NCBI RefSeq assembly: GCF_037975245.1
Contig: NC_092564.1
Location: 12,488,484-12,552,483, forward strand
From: Apostichopus japonicus
Lineage: Eukaryota > Echinodermata > Holothuroidea > Aspidochirotida > Stichopodidae
Direction of reading: 5' to 3'
Length of the DNA: 64,000 nucleotides
In this document: one piece after another, positions 1 to 13,754 of the stretch
Layout: every line of letters begins with the position of its first letter
Numbering within the stretch: position 1 is the first letter of the stretch
The notes under the pieces: generated by a model
Told to the model about the DNA's origin: nothing
Seen by the model: only the letters and a program-made list of their open reading frames with translations
The model's database searches: none
Program-made: the position numbers and the translations under genes

Positions 1-1472
1 AGTGAAAGATTGGAAGGTGCTTGAGGATACATATGACATTGTTTTAATGAGTTGTCGTAGCGATGGAGCTGACTAAAAAACCTGTTGAAATGTATGGTAC
101 AGTCTTGTTTAAATGGGCGACAATATCAAAGTAATTGAAGTGGTTAACTCGTCATGTATATATGTGATCAGTGTAACAGGCCTAGTTTTGTTAAGAGCCT
201 AGTATAAATTAGCTTTGGTAGCTGTTGCTTGAATCTACTTCGTTTCCTTGTTTACAGTACCTGTCTCCGCACTACCTAAGCACTCTCACTTTACACTAAT
301 TGAATCTTCCTTCTTTGCTGCTCGAGTGTGTCCCACAGTCAAACTTTTACTTCATAACGTTTGTAAGGACAGATCCTATGGCCCATATAGTTCAGTGGAT
401 GAGCGCCCTCTATAAGTAAATATTGGCACTAACATCTTGACCAAGACTAGGTTTGTTTTGGTCGTACAACAGGCCGTCGGGTTAGCCTTGTGAAATCTCA
501 GGTTATATATTCACACATACCATGGTAAAGATGGAGCTAGAAATTTTGGTCAGCTGTCAAAATACATGACATCCATGTTAATTTGAGTTGTTAATAAACG
601 TATTGAATTCTTTCGCAAGTTACCCTTCTCGCTAATGATGCTGAAGGCTAATATGTAACAGAACATTTGAGGCTTAGACCAAAACATCCTCCTCCTTGGA
701 CCTTTGGTGGGGTTCACATGTACATAACACCCAGCGTGTTCAACCTGTGACCCAACAATGAAATCATTCCAGGTAACCCATAATCTTTCCATCCTGAGAA
801 CTGTGTAGATGGAACTAGCATATCCTGCTGGGAGTCAAGTTAATGGATAGGCAAGATTTTATGTAGTTCTTGTTTTGTGGCTGACAATTTTGAAAGAACG
901 ATTTGGGGTCGTAGAAGATAACAATGTGGTTGTGTCAATTTCAAGTGCTTTGTTCTTCTACGATTCATGGTGATTGGTCAGCTTACAAGAAATCATGATT
1001 CTGATAATTGTGAGAAGATGTATTTGTTCAAGTTAAAGTAAAGTAACACGGTAGTTTACGGTAGTGAATTTCTGTTTTGCAAAATGGCAATTTTTTCTTA
1101 CATTTCTCAAAGTTTACAACATCAATACAAAATTGAACCCCCTCTGGTGTTTCTTGCACTTAATGAAATTACCCTTTAAGCAATTAATTCGAAAGAGGCT
1201 GGCAGAACATCCGATGGGGTCTCCGCATGAAGGAAATTGATCAGTTTTAGAGGTTGAATTTTTAAGAATCCATACCTTTCAGTGTGAGATTAAGTCGTGT
1301 TTGACCACAAAGCATAAGTGATGTGAGGCCGAAAGGTGGACATTGGATAACAAACTTTTTGTGTATGTAACTATGCACCACAAATTATTAAGTACAAAGT
1401 AAATATAGTGAATGTCAATATGTAAAATGATGTGTGACTTTTGTGACTACAGATACTTGAGGTACTACATGA
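1..1472. other. Non-coding stretch, nothing recognised
   Basis: AT-rich sequence with stops in all frames and no supported exon. A short run near 370-400 resembles a tRNA box A (tagttcagtggatgagcg), but no box B follows, so it is not called as a tRNA or SINE. Confidence 0.5.
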
Positions 1473-1765
1473 GTGCGTTGTGGTCAAGTGGTTAAGACAG
1501 TGGACTTGAGAACTAAGGATTTCAGGTTCGAGTCCTGGCCAGATCATTACATTGTGTCCTTGGGCAAGGCACTTAATCTCCATTGCCTCTCTTCACCCAG
1601 GTGTACAGTATTAATGGGGACCTGTGAGATCGACTGTCAGTTGGGTGCTGTTTAGCTGCTGCCATGTGGGAGGGATTGTCTCTATGTTTGACAGGTTATA
1701 TAGTTGACCGGGGTAATATTGTGATTGTAAAGCGCATAAGGTGTTAAATTTGATGGTTCTATGGT
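1473..1765 (+). mobile_element. tRNA-derived SINE (tRNA-Ser-like head)
   Basis: The first 75 bases have the layout of a tRNA promoter: a box A-like stretch (tggtcaagtggttaagac), an anticodon-like region ggacttgag resembling tRNA-Ser, and a near-consensus box B (ggttcgagtcctgg). Next comes a conserved-looking body starting gtgtccttgggcaaggcac, a sequence type common after the tRNA head in animal SINEs. The tail reaches agcgcataaggtg near 1740. There is no proper tRNA cloverleaf or 3' acceptor strand, so this is a retroposon and not a functional tRNA. It would be moved by the machinery of a partner LINE. The exact 3' end and target-site duplication are unclear. Confidence 0.75.
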
Positions 1766-4700
1766 TTGGGTTCACATATGGTCTGGAATCACATATGGTT
1801 ATAGCTCCTAGATTTCAACGTTGCTGTCAATTTAAACACGAGGAGGGAATTGAACACAGCTGTTTGTAAATCATGCATTTTCACTGTATGGTGGTTTGTG
1901 TTATTGTGGACTATGAAATGAATGTTACCACACCTACCAGCATGCATTCAGTGTTTACATGCACGTTGCTGCATAATAATACAAACTTAGTTTGACAGCT
2001 ACTGTACAGTAGAAAAGATGAGATGTTACTCTGTTTTTTGTTGTTGAAGGAGCTGGTTGAATTTGCAACGTTTATGACTCCAGCCGCAGTACAGATACGA
2101 CTGTGTACAAGCCCACAGCGTTAACTTGTCTAATTGCATTAATGTATTATGGTGTCACAATGGAGTGTGTAGTTTATTTGTCAGAAATACAAGTAAAATT
2201 AACCTTTATGGAACTCTTTCATAGCAGCATAACTGATGTAACAATTTGGAAGGATAAGAATTTAATATTAACAGTAATTGGTGAAGCTTCTTAGGTTCCA
2301 GCTAATTACAACTTTTATGGGTGAAATACATTTTAGCACTGTTCTTACCTTATACATAACCCAGTCTGTGGCATGTGAATCTGATGGAAGTAGGATACAT
2401 GGTTTGGTTAATTTATTGAAAGTTTATTCTCTCCTGCTGTTGTGACAAAAAAAAAATTAAGATGTTGAAGATAGAGAATGTATTCAAACAAAACTGCTAC
2501 TATACTGTATGTTACCATAAATGACATATCATCCAGCTGTTTCATGTAGGCTCACATTTCCCTTCCCCCGCATGAGGTTAAATATCATGTGATGTCTAGT
2601 TTGTTACCAGCTCTGGATTAAATTACAACTCATTGCAGAATTTTCAGAACATTTACAGTAAAAATAGTCATACTCAGTACATGATCATGTTGTTTTTTTT
2701 TATTACCAGCTCTGTAGGTGAGTTGATAACTTAACATTATTTACATTTATACTATGCAGTACTTGACTATAGTCATGCAGTATATATATACAGCATGGCC
2801 TTTTCCCAGATGTGAGTTCATATTGGCAGACCTACATCTTACATATCATCCACAATAGGTCATGTCATGTATATTTTATTACTAGATATTTAACTCCATT
2901 GCAGAAGTTACATTGTAGGCCTACGTTACAGTTACTATGAAGGTCTCGCGTATATATGTTGTCTGTAAACTATACTGGTGATGAACTGCATATTGTCATA
3001 TGTCATCATGTGCTGTTTGTTGCCAATTATAGGTGAGTTCATAACTTCATTACAGACTTCAAGATTGTCATGGCATATTGTTGTCACATTACGTGCAGAG
3101 GATGTGCTCATAACTTCATTTAGGGACTAACTACATACAGTACATGTACAAGTACATGCTAGGTTGATTAATTTATGGCAGGGTATCAGTTATGACTTAC
3201 TATTGGAATTTCATGATTTTACCATAGCAACAAAGAGTTATAGGTTAGTTTGATAGCAAGTCTTTAAATATGGTGTAAATTTGGATAGCTAGGTCCAGAT
3301 CATCAGTGCTATCCTCTAACTTTTTAGGTATTATCTGACTTACATTGATCAGCTCAACTTTTAACTCCTTTTTTTTTAGTCCAATGTAACAAATTCAGAT
3401 ATATTCCCACATTCTTCTTCTTTTTGGACCTTCCTGATTCTATTCTACAAAGGATAGTATTTGTAACTCATTTGAGGTCACCCGAGTGCATTCCAGGTGG
3501 ACTCCACTCTGCTTTTAATAGCTGGTACCAAAATGGCACCATTATTTTGGAAGATGTATGAAAAATTTACCTAGCATTTGATTAATCTATTTCTTGTTAA
3601 ATATGTATTGATGTTGACGTTGTCAACACATTGCAAAAGCCAGATATATGTAGAAATATGAGTAGATAATGAGTAAAATTTGCTACTTAAAACTTCATAG
3701 TTACCCTAGAGCACACACATGCATGCAATAAACACAAGACATTTATTTTAAAATGGGCAGCTTAAAAGAAGGTCACACTCTCTTTCTTGAGCCACCTTAG
3801 TGACCTTCACATATGGTACTTACCCCCATAACTTGAAAGAGATGGAGGAATGGACAAACAACATCATTGGCTATATGGTGAGACTTTTAAGTGCCATTAA
3901 GGACCTTGGAAATTCCCTTGATTATGTGTTTATGCAAGGTGCTGTAGAAAAGGGTGTTTGAAATTCTTTGCAATATTTTTTCTTCAAAATTGTAATGCAG
4001 TACATTCTTGTGATCTGTCTGCACTAAATATGAGGTCATAGATATAGTGGTCAGTGGAATATGCAGTTTGTTTTTCCGCATGTTTGTCAGTGCAAATTTT
4101 AAGGAATTTTTTTGTGGGTGCCCCTCGGTCAACCCAGTCTTTTATTTTAGTTGTCATCAATTCATGAAATTTTCCTCTAAACACAAAAGTTGGTGTTTCT
4201 TTCTTTCATTCTGTATATCAATTTCTAACCATTTCCATTCAAGAGGCTACATAGATTTAAGTTGCATAGGAAAAACTGCACGGATGTTACAATTTGAATT
4301 TCAAACAAAGCAACTTCAGTGTGGCAATCAGTATTATCTCCTGAAAACAAGAATTACTTTGAATTTATGATTTCTACAGTATGTTAGGATGTTGTTCAAT
4401 TGCTCTCTCCTTTTTGGGGGAATTTGTGGTTGTCAAGTAATTGTGTCGCAGATACTCTTTCAGGTTGAAAACTACCACAAAGATCAATTTCACAAGTTCA
4501 CAACTGTTGCAGCCACAGAAAGCAATTTTTGTTGAGGCCAAGCTTTGTCTTTGATATTACACTTGGGGAATCACCTCAGGAACGATATATGTTTGTGATT
4601 AATCATAGCAATTTTTTACTTTTTGTTGAAAGAAAAACAAAACAAAACATGTCTATTCTTGTTAGCATTACTTGTGTTCTTGCAGTAATGACATTTTTAC

Positions 4701-7689
4701 GGTGAAAGCATTTAAAAATTATTTCATTTCCTGCTCACTTGGAGCTTTGAATATATTCCTCATGATCTCATGTGAAATATATCTCTCAAAACATACTACC
4801 TGATATCATTCAAGTCCTCACATTGAGATATTAAAAAAATGAAATTATTAGAGGCAGCCAATGATTTATAATTGCTTGGTATTAAGCAGTCTACTGTCCT
4901 TCCAAATCCCACAACCATAGGGAACAGAACAACTTCATTTTATAGCCTGTTGCTATGGTGAATTGGCAACGCTGTTATACAGATCCTACTCCTATGTCTA
5001 CCAATTAACGTGTCTGAAAAACAGCGTATTAAAAAGATCACTAGCTTGGATCTTGTTCATCACCTGGACCTCTGTTCTATCTTACCATAAAAGCTTGAGT
5101 CTGATAAGACCTAATTAGCATGCTGTTCAATTGAAGGATTTAAGGGGCGGGGGGTGGGGGGGTGGAATCATCATATTTGTCTTATTTTATTATGGTCCTC
5201 TTGTGCTCTTAAAAATGCACTGTATACATTAGGGATGATATAGTCATGAATATTACTTTCATCAAATTAAAAAATGATAATTCGCAATCGTGTAGCATGC
5301 ATTGCAGATTTGTAATTGTGTAAAAAATGTTGAATTTTTTTTTGTATTGCTCTGAAAATGGATCTGAAAAAGTTGTTCAATTTGCATGGAAAAGTTAAAG
5401 CTATATTTCATCCATGCATATATAGTATACACTGTACTCACTCAATAATCTTTTCACTTAATTCCGGCAGAAACTGTTTTTGAAATACTGTGATTTGACC
5501 AAGCAGATGCTTTCTTATGGTAAAGCTACAAAATTCAATTAGCATGCTCAAAGTCTTGCCTATGATAAAGACCAGCATTATTCGATGCGTTATGGCTTAG
5601 GTCAGGTCTAAAATTAGACTTCAGATGAAGCAGCCTCTGTTGGCTCCACTAATATTGAACGGAGCCCAAAAAAAGAGAAAAACTTGAAAACCTAACGACA
5701 ATTGAGCATGAAGCACAGACAGATGCTAAATATTATTTAAAGGGCAGAATTCTGTTTATAAAACCTCCTGATAGCCACTGTTATAGTTGGCCCCAAATTT
5801 TAGTGCAACTGAAATTACCCAAAGTTAATTGCCAAAAGTGATATATTGATGGTTATAACCCATAGAATTTATTTCCTATCTCTGAGGATGTATCAACTAT
5901 CTCTGGAGGAAAACACAGAAGGTGGCGATAAAATGAAACTGAAGATTGTGAAAAGGCGGACCATTATTTATATTTCTTTTCTAGTGTATATATTCCGTGT
6001 TTAGAGTAAAGAGTAAAGGATATTGAATTTGAGGTCCGTACTTGTCTCTTTCACATTGAGTTTCCATTTTGAGATACTTACTTGAAGTACCCCAAGGAAG
6101 TTTCTACTCAAATTACTGACGGGAAAACTCATAAATATTCAGTCCTGTTTGCACCTTTGTACACTAGAAATAATCCCCAAAGGGGGGGGGGGGGTGGCAT
6201 GGTACCCCAATGATTTACACAGCAATGTATGTTCACATGGGCATGATGCTGTCATAGGTATTAATGCTGACACCATTGAAAATTGGTCTACCTCTTACCC
6301 ACCCCCACCCCTCTGAAATCTGTCCTCCCCTCTTCCATCCTCCACCTTCATACTATCACCCCCGCCAGCCCAGTCATGTGCAACCAGTTGTGTTCACTTT
6401 TGCGTGTGCTGATTACATAAACATCTGCATATCTTATAGAACTTTGTCACACTGGTTTGTCTCAGTTTTAGCCATGTATTTTCTGATGCTTGAAATATTG
6501 ACACTTTCAGCACCACCTCCATTTTCCTGCAGTATAACCTTTAGTTCGCCTGTTTTTGATTAGTCATTACGGACGGTAAAGTGATGGATGATCGCAGTTA
6601 CCTGGGAGCACAACTATTTGAAGAAATTATTTAACTTCAAAAGGAAATTGAAAATAGACTCTTAGGGAGATGAATGATTAGGCACGTACAAGGTTCCCTC
6701 CCCCTCAATATCAAGTCAGATCCAACAACTGGTGTAAGTAATTTCTAAAGCCATCCCCTAGGTTGTAAAGGCCCCCTGGATGTGCATCTTTCCATGGCCT
6801 TTTGGCTAAAGATAACAAGGTTGAAGCTATCCTGTGGCGGGCAACATGTGGTGATGTTGGTAAAATTGGGAAAAATAGGAAAATAGATGCAGCCTGCATA
6901 GCTCAATGAAATTTCTTTTTATATAACAATTTTGACACCAAAGTTAATTCTTGGATGGTTGCCATGGATTTTATGGAAGACTACAAACAACAAATTTATT
7001 CCCTCACTCAATCAAAGTTTAATCTAATAATCATGAAACTTGACAGTCTGTATGTTATGGTCTCCCTCCCATTCACCATGCCATGTCATCATCGGATATA
7101 TTTTTGTTTGCTTCCATCATGTCCCACATTGGTATTTCATTAGTTTTCAAAGAGGCAAGAACAAACAGGGGCATCTCACCTATCAGTTGAACAACTCACT
7201 CCAACGTTTAGGACCAGTCTGACAGTCTGTATGGTCACAGTTTCTTTGTTGACAGTCCAAACTCATCACAATGTAATAATGCAGGTCTCATATCCCTTTC
7301 GGTATAGTTCTGAATCACTTAATACAGCAAGAAACTAAATAAAACATTAAATATCTTTTCAAATTTGTAGTGATTTTAGCTGTCAGTTTTCTGTTCATCT
7401 GCCAGTTTACACTAAGAAAGATGAAGGGTGAATTTATTTCACTCATGATTAACCTGTCTCCACTCTACAACATTGCACTTTTCTATCTACCTAGTCTAAC
7501 ATAACGGTACCCTTTAGAAGCTCACGCCAATGAACCCCAGTTTTGAGTCATCAAACTCTATCCTGAGACTTATATTCAACCTACATACCATTTTGAATGT
7601 TCATCAACATGTATGCAATACATAGACTATGAACAAAACTATTTGCTGAGTCAATCATGCAAATAGGTAGATGACTCTTCTTCTCTATC
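1766..7689. other. Non-coding stretch with degenerate repeats
   Basis: No supported gene. Between about 2700 and 3130 a motif like gtgagttcataacttcatta recurs three or four times with heavy divergence, which suggests a decayed tandem repeat. G-runs occur at about 5145-5162 and 6181-6194. Open frames at 3887-4370 and 6264-6563 have no splice context or familiar motif and are treated as chance. Confidence 0.5.
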
Positions 7690-7815
7690 TGAAGCTGCCC
7701 CCATCCCCCATCCCCCACCCCCACCCCCACCCCCACCCCTAATGAACTTCCTATCTATGTAGTTCCACCCCCCATCTCCCACCCCTAATGAACTTCCTAT
7801 CTATGTAGTTCCACC
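7690..7815. repeat. C-rich simple repeat plus short tandem duplication
   Basis: A (CCCCCA)n-like tract around 7695-7740 leads into two copies of a segment containing taatgaacttcctatctatg followed by tagttccacc. The second copy begins about 49 bases after the first. This is a slippage-type repeat with no coding signal. Confidence 0.7.
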
Positions 7816-10326
7816 AAAACTGGCAACACTCGAGTCTGCTCGAGGCACTTCTTCCAGAGCTTGAGGAAGTACTGCTAATTATGGATCTTGCTGAGTAAAT
7901 CAAATAGCATGCACAAGTGATTAAGTGTTTTAATCAGAATGTCTCGAGTCTGACTAATGATTCCACTGTAGGTTATCCAATTGATGGGATTCCTTTAGCA
8001 GATTAATTCTCAGTGGGATGTACTACAAGACACATAGAGAGAGAGATAGAGGCTTCCTGGGACTGGACTGCTGCTACATATACAATACAGGCAAGGGTGA
8101 AATATCACCGGGTGGGTGGCTTATCCCGAGATGATATTCTTGGTGATGGTACACCATCCTTCCAGAGTCATATATAGCATCCCGTCAATATGTTCTCTTG
8201 GTGAACAAATTTGACCAGTTTGTAATTTAATTAGAATTTCTTCTGTTGGTATGTCAAGGATGTGTTCTGTGGTTTAGTTGAGTAATAAATAAAATATGTA
8301 TATGTCAGCTTATCGGCTCTCTTACAACTCAACTGAAGAATCCTTTGGATTCTATTCTTTATTGATCATTTATAAAAAATCGTACAGTTTCTTCACATCA
8401 CCTAATTTTCGTGCATACATGGTACTTTGGCAGTTAAAGATTATAAGTTAAAGATGAAAATTGTGGGGTCCTGATCCCAGGACAGTAACCTTCACGGATT
8501 CACTGTATAATACTGCTTTTGTTTACTTCAAATGCTCATACCCATACATTAGTACTAGTCGTTGATTATACCTCGAAGTCTCTGGTCTGCAGCACAACTA
8601 GTGACACCGAGAACCCTTCATGGATTACTGTATAATCCTGCTTTTGTTTACTTTGAATGCTCAGACCCAATTAGTACCAGTCACTGATTACTGGTCAACA
8701 GTATAACTAGTGTCACCAGAAATTTCATGCCTTAATATTTTACTGGTACTCAATCAGAGTACTTATCTTAGATTGATGTAGAGATGAATAACAATACAAT
8801 CACTTCCTGAAGTCAAATCATACTATCATTTATACATATTTCCATCAATCTCATTAAAATCTGAACATTGTGGTAGTTATTTTCTGTCAGCCAAATTGGT
8901 GAATGATGTATCCGTCAAAACAGCCATTCCTTACACTCTGAAATAATTTCCCTTTCTGCAAGAACAAATCCTTACTTCCAATTTACCCCTTATCTCCTTC
9001 CCTTGGCTCTTGTCCCCCTCCCTCCCCCCTTACTGCTGATACATAGAATAGATGAGGTCTGTGGAGACTTGTCGTTGTTAGCTACTGTGTATTTCTGTGC
9101 ACTGGGGTAGAGGATACACCAAGTTCATACCGTATACAGGGATTGTGGAATGATTAAAAAAGTGACTAAGGGTATTTCAATCAGTTGACCAAATTTTGCA
9201 ATATCTGCCAAATGTATGCCAAAGCATAGAATTTGCTTTCTTCGTTTATGAAAATGGGAGAGATTGGACAGCTGTGCCCCTGTGGGCAGAAATTATTTTC
9301 AGCTGGTAAAAATCACATTTAAGAGTTGAAGAAAGTATATTTCTTACATGCGGAGGAGGTGTTAATCCCAAATTCCACCTGCTCCATTCAAATGTGGTAG
9401 TCAACTGAAGAGGATTTTTAATGACTTTTAAGATTTCATCTGTGCATCTGTTTTCAGAGATGATCAATAGTTAACAGATATGGTAGAGCAAATTGCATTA
9501 TTTATCATGTGGTCATTCAAATTTATCAATGTTAATGTATGTTTTGGTGATTTATATGTCAAAAAAAAGGAATACAACAAAAGTACAAAAAAAAGAGGGT
9601 TCGTCCATGACTTGAAATATGAAGATAAGCCATTGAACTCAGTACTTAATCAAACTTAATTTACTATTTGATCTTGAGTAGTTTCTAATTGCCTTCATGT
9701 TAGTAGTTGTTGTAAACGTTGGAAGCAATTTCACCAAATCTATCGAATATCACTCCCAAATATGGTTGCAATATCTTACACCCTCCTCGTAAAATATGTT
9801 TTAAACCAATTGAATATTAATGCGGGCGCTATTTATGCATGTAATCTGATTCTCAGTATTTCATTGCTTTGACTCTTGTTATGTTAATACCAAACCACAA
9901 GAATGAACCAATTTGGAAAATTTCGATTATTTTTTTCTTTACCATAAAAATTGTCTTTATTTGTTATCCAACTTTGATAAGTGTAGTCCAGCTACGTTAT
10001 GAGTTTTTAGTATAATATCAATATGGTAAAATATGTAATCAATTTCGAAAAGCTGCTGGTTTTTATTACATCATACACGATGCATCAACATTTTACGGTC
10101 TTTCTGCTCATGATGCAAGTACTTTTGAAATTTTGTGTATGAGAAAACAAAAACAAGAAGTTCTTATAGCAAATGACACTCAAGTTCAAACTTCACTCGC
10201 TATAAAATCTGTGAGGAACTTTCAGTCGGAAAATAAGTAACCTTCATCAACACTTTCAGCAAATTTTAATTGATTAGTAAACAAAAACTTTCCATCATCC
10301 CCATCTTTATTTTTCTTTCCTTGCAG
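7816..10326. other. Non-coding stretch with one imperfect duplication
   Basis: No supported exon. The recognisable structure is the roughly 125-bp imperfect duplication listed separately at 8488-8722. The rest is AT-rich sequence with short chance frames. Confidence 0.5.
8488..8722. repeat. Imperfect tandem duplication, about 125 bp
   Basis: Two adjacent segments share blocks such as ctgcttttgtttactt, aatgctca, ccagtcactgatta / ctagtcgttgatta and aactagtg(a/t)cacc, separated by substitutions and small indels. The divergence shows an old duplication. Confidence 0.6.
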
Positions 10327-10434
10327 ATTCCAACCTTGCGATATTTCCAAAGTTCCGTCTAGCTCTCTCTCTGTCTTGAAATTAAACAGCAGGAATTCCC
10401 TCAAACAAAACAGCTGCTGGAGTGTGGATTACAG
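10327..10434 (+). other. Candidate internal coding exon, unassigned
   Basis: A 108-base segment has a strong acceptor (tttctttccttgcag) before it and a strong donor (gtacgt) after it. One frame is open throughout, entered in phase 2 and left in phase 2. It gives about 36 residues with two cysteines (FQPCDISKVP near the start, NSCWSVDY at the end); the other two frames contain stops. It could be an upstream exon of the membrane-protein gene at 16.8-23.3 kb, but no joining exon is proven. I do not recognise the protein family. Confidence 0.4.
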
Positions 10435-13400
10435 GTACGTTTGAAACCACTTCAGTCAGATTGTGTTCCCTCTCGCCGTTACTACGCTCGTTAGCGAAAG
10501 CAACTTGTTGTTTTAACGACAGGATGAAAGGGATCCTAAGAAACAGCTGCGGTGAACTTAAATCCCTCTCATACAATACCGTCCAAAGTTTTCTCAAAGG
10601 ATCACTTAACTCTCATCTTTGCATCATGTTACCATTAATGTTCAGAGAACACATTTTTCCTTGCCTCTGGTGTTCTTAGCCCAGGCCTGTATAATATTAC
10701 ACCTGTATGCGAAGGGAGACAGATTTCTGTTTTCAATACTTATGGTTTCTCTGATGGTATTTCTTCACACTATTAATTACAAAACTGTGAAAACAGTCTC
10801 AACTATGACAGGGACTAAGCTAGCAAGCCAGCAAGAAGGGTATTGCTCTGGTAAATGTCTACATTATATTAGGTAATGTGCAATCCACTGGATATTCATA
10901 CATATCATTGGCTTTAAAGTGAACTTTTTGAAGTCGTTGAGGACTTACTGTACATAAGGTATCACCACCTGTAAAGCATGTCGAGAGGTCAAGTTATAAA
11001 GCCATGTCACCATGGTAACAAATTACAGCTGATTATTATTCTATAATTCTATAATTCTATCATAATATGTATTCTACTTGGTAGTAGTAGGAAACCTATC
11101 TTTCTTGAAGAAATCCAAAGTTTTCACTTGGGATTTTCAGAGGATATTGGTGGACCTTTGTAAACACAATGATTTCTTAGAGAGGGCAGCTTTGCTGAAT
11201 CACATTTTCGGTTAATGTGCCCCTCCTTGGTGAGTACTAGGAAGCTTCCTGTTGTGTTTGGTAGAGGTCGCAGGTCTTACAAGGTTCAAAGAGTCCAAAT
11301 TTTGGTAAACTTCAAAAAGACATTCCCACATGAAGTTGTTTAATAAACTTGACACTGAAGTATTACAGGTTCCTTTGTTATATGTAAGAACAGCAACCCT
11401 ATTGTTTTCAGTGGATGTGATAGGGGGTGAGTTACCAGACAAATCTGAAATCCATGTAAACAAAACTTGCTCCTGAAAGTACAGCTTCATTGAACGTCAT
11501 TGATACGCATGATAAATAATGCATGTTGTCTAAGAATAGAAACCCCAGTTTTGGTTCAGCTCCAAGATCATAACACATTTCTTATCAGGTTTTTATATAT
11601 AAAAAAAATAACATCCCAAGGGCCAGAGAGATCAAGAGAAAATCATGAATTTTCTCTCTGTGTCTCTCTTCTTTTTTTTTCTTTTTTTTTTTCAATTTTC
11701 TTTTTCTCTACCTCTCTGTTTTTATAATCTTGGTTGAAATAAAGGATGATGTTACTTTTCTTATTGTGAAATACAGTCCTAGCTAGGTCATTGTCAGAAA
11801 CAGAGAGAACAAGTCTGGAGATCTTGATATTATTGTTTTGTTAAAATTACTTTTTTTTTATGATAGGAACATGATACAGCCCTCAGAGATGTTAAAGTAC
11901 ATGTTTTTCTGTAGGTTATGTATATGAATACTTCACCTCTGGGGGTCCTGAATGGAATGTTTATGTTCTATAATGCCTGGCTGGGAGGGTGATATGATCC
12001 TGCTAAAAGTGATGAATTCAGTCGTATATATATCAAATCTTATTTTTTTGACAAGATTGAGCATTTCAAGGTATGGGCGGGGTCGACTAGGAAGAAGGAA
12101 TGTCAAGTAAGAATAAAGTAAGAAAAAGTTGACATCTACTAATTAGTTCAAGGTCAAAGTTCAGGTCTTTGAGGTAGACAGACCTGGTGCAAAGTGTCAA
12201 TATGTCTGTGCATACATGTGTAGAGAGTATTTAATACTGGGTATACAGTAGATGAATAAGGTGTTGTACCACAAATTGTGACTAGATACTGACTGCAATT
12301 TGTCCAGTGCCACAGGGCTTACCAAGAGAGTTTATCTTAGCACATGGTAAACTGAGTTCACTGCAGAACTGTTTCAAGAGAGCGGCACTGTTCATAGGTT
12401 AGAAATGTGGTATTCCACAGTATATCTAAGAGTGGCCAACAGCCCTCTTTCATTTACAGTACGGTGTACCCCTGTACCTTTCAAGCTTCGTGTCTCACAG
12501 CTTCCAACACACAGCTCCAAGCTTGCTACAGTACTGGCTGTGGAACCCCCACTCCCTGGTCATTTAAGATCATGGGACTGACTCCATCAGTTTAAAGCGT
12601 GCCACTAAACTTCTCTTTTTCTGATTGTTGTTAAATTGGTCACTTTTACTTTGCACCTGTAACGTGGATTGAGCGACCATTCAGGTCGGATTCTGTGTCA
12701 TGTGATAAGACTAATTATTAATTGTTAGTATTATCGGTGTTTACACCATATTTTGGTAGTAAATCAAACCCTAAAAGCCTTGTTCCACGCTGCACAACTG
12801 TTTCAAGGGGGCTGTTCCTACGGTATTTGGTGTTACCCATGCAACCCGCCTCCCAACCATAAATATATCTCTGGGTAATGTAATGTCCCTGCATGCCCCA
12901 ATAATGGTAAAACTGCATACAGCCTATACATATACAGTATATATTAAAAGATTTATTATATCCAATACACTTTCAGATTTCGCCAATCTATTTAATTGAA
13001 GCTGAAAGCCCTAATTTAAGGCACTGTTGAATATTTTCCAGTCCAGTTCCTGCTATGAATGTCATTGCTTCGTTAGATATGTATACAGCGGATTATAGTA
13101 CTGCATGAAGCTGTGTTTGACCTTTAAAAAGGAATTCTTTCTAATTTTAAATTTTAGAGCAAAGTCTGCCTCCCCCATATATAGTTGAAATTTCTTTGTA
13201 CAAACAGAAGGAAACATTTTGGCAAGAATTTTATTGCAAACTGCTTTTGTGATCAAGAGCTCACCATTTTACAGATTAGCATTTATCTGGTGTAAACCTG
13301 TATCCTGTAGTCCTATAGTACACAAAAAAAAATTTAACCAACCCCCCCCCAAAAAAAAAAAAGTTTGTAAGGTTTTCTCTGCTGGAAAGATCATTCGCTT

Positions 13401-13436
13401 AATTAATCATAAGGTACTTTAATAAATTTTAATTTA
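10435..13436. other. Non-coding stretch
   Basis: No supported gene. It contains a pyrimidine-rich tract near 11655-11720 and a short ttctataa repeat near 11037-11060. Open frames of 60-92 codons here lack splice context or recognisable motifs. Confidence 0.5.
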
Positions 13437-13680
13437 TACAGGTAAACGAACAATGGACAACTGACTGGGAAATTGTAAACAATGGAAAAGAGCAAAGAAA
13501 GTTACAGGTAGAATGGAATTCAAACCAGTGACCTCTGACCTCTGGGTTACAAGCCCAGCACTCTACCCACTGAGCTACTGTATCTAGCCCTTATTTGTTG
13601 GTGGCCATACAGCCATTTCTTTCTTGGGGAGTGGGGGGGGGGGACCAGTCGGAAGCCACAGTACCTTGCATACCGTGTAA
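13437..13680 (-). mobile_element. tRNA-Thr-like SINE, copy 1
   Basis: Read on the minus strand, 13590-13512 carries a box A-like stretch (tagctcagtgggtagag), an anticodon arm with loop cttgtaa (TGT in the anticodon position, as in tRNA-Thr) and a box B-like ggtttgaattcc. Downstream on that strand the body matches the second copy at 13755-13975, including the segment that reads ggacaactgactg on the plus strand. The damaged acceptor stem rules out a functional tRNA. Confidence 0.65.
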
Positions 13681-13754
13681 GCAGGGATGAGCCTCAGTTC
13701 CAATCGATGCAACCTGGAAAGTGGCAGGGATGGGATTTCAAGAGAAATTTGGCT

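Noticed and set aside
370-470. tRNA-like box A at the left edge
   Set aside because: No box B, T arm or acceptor stem follows.
4047-4370. 107-codon plus-strand frame, with overlapping minus-strand frames
   Set aside because: No splice context, motif or codon pattern supports any of the overlapping frames; the composition follows the AT-rich background.
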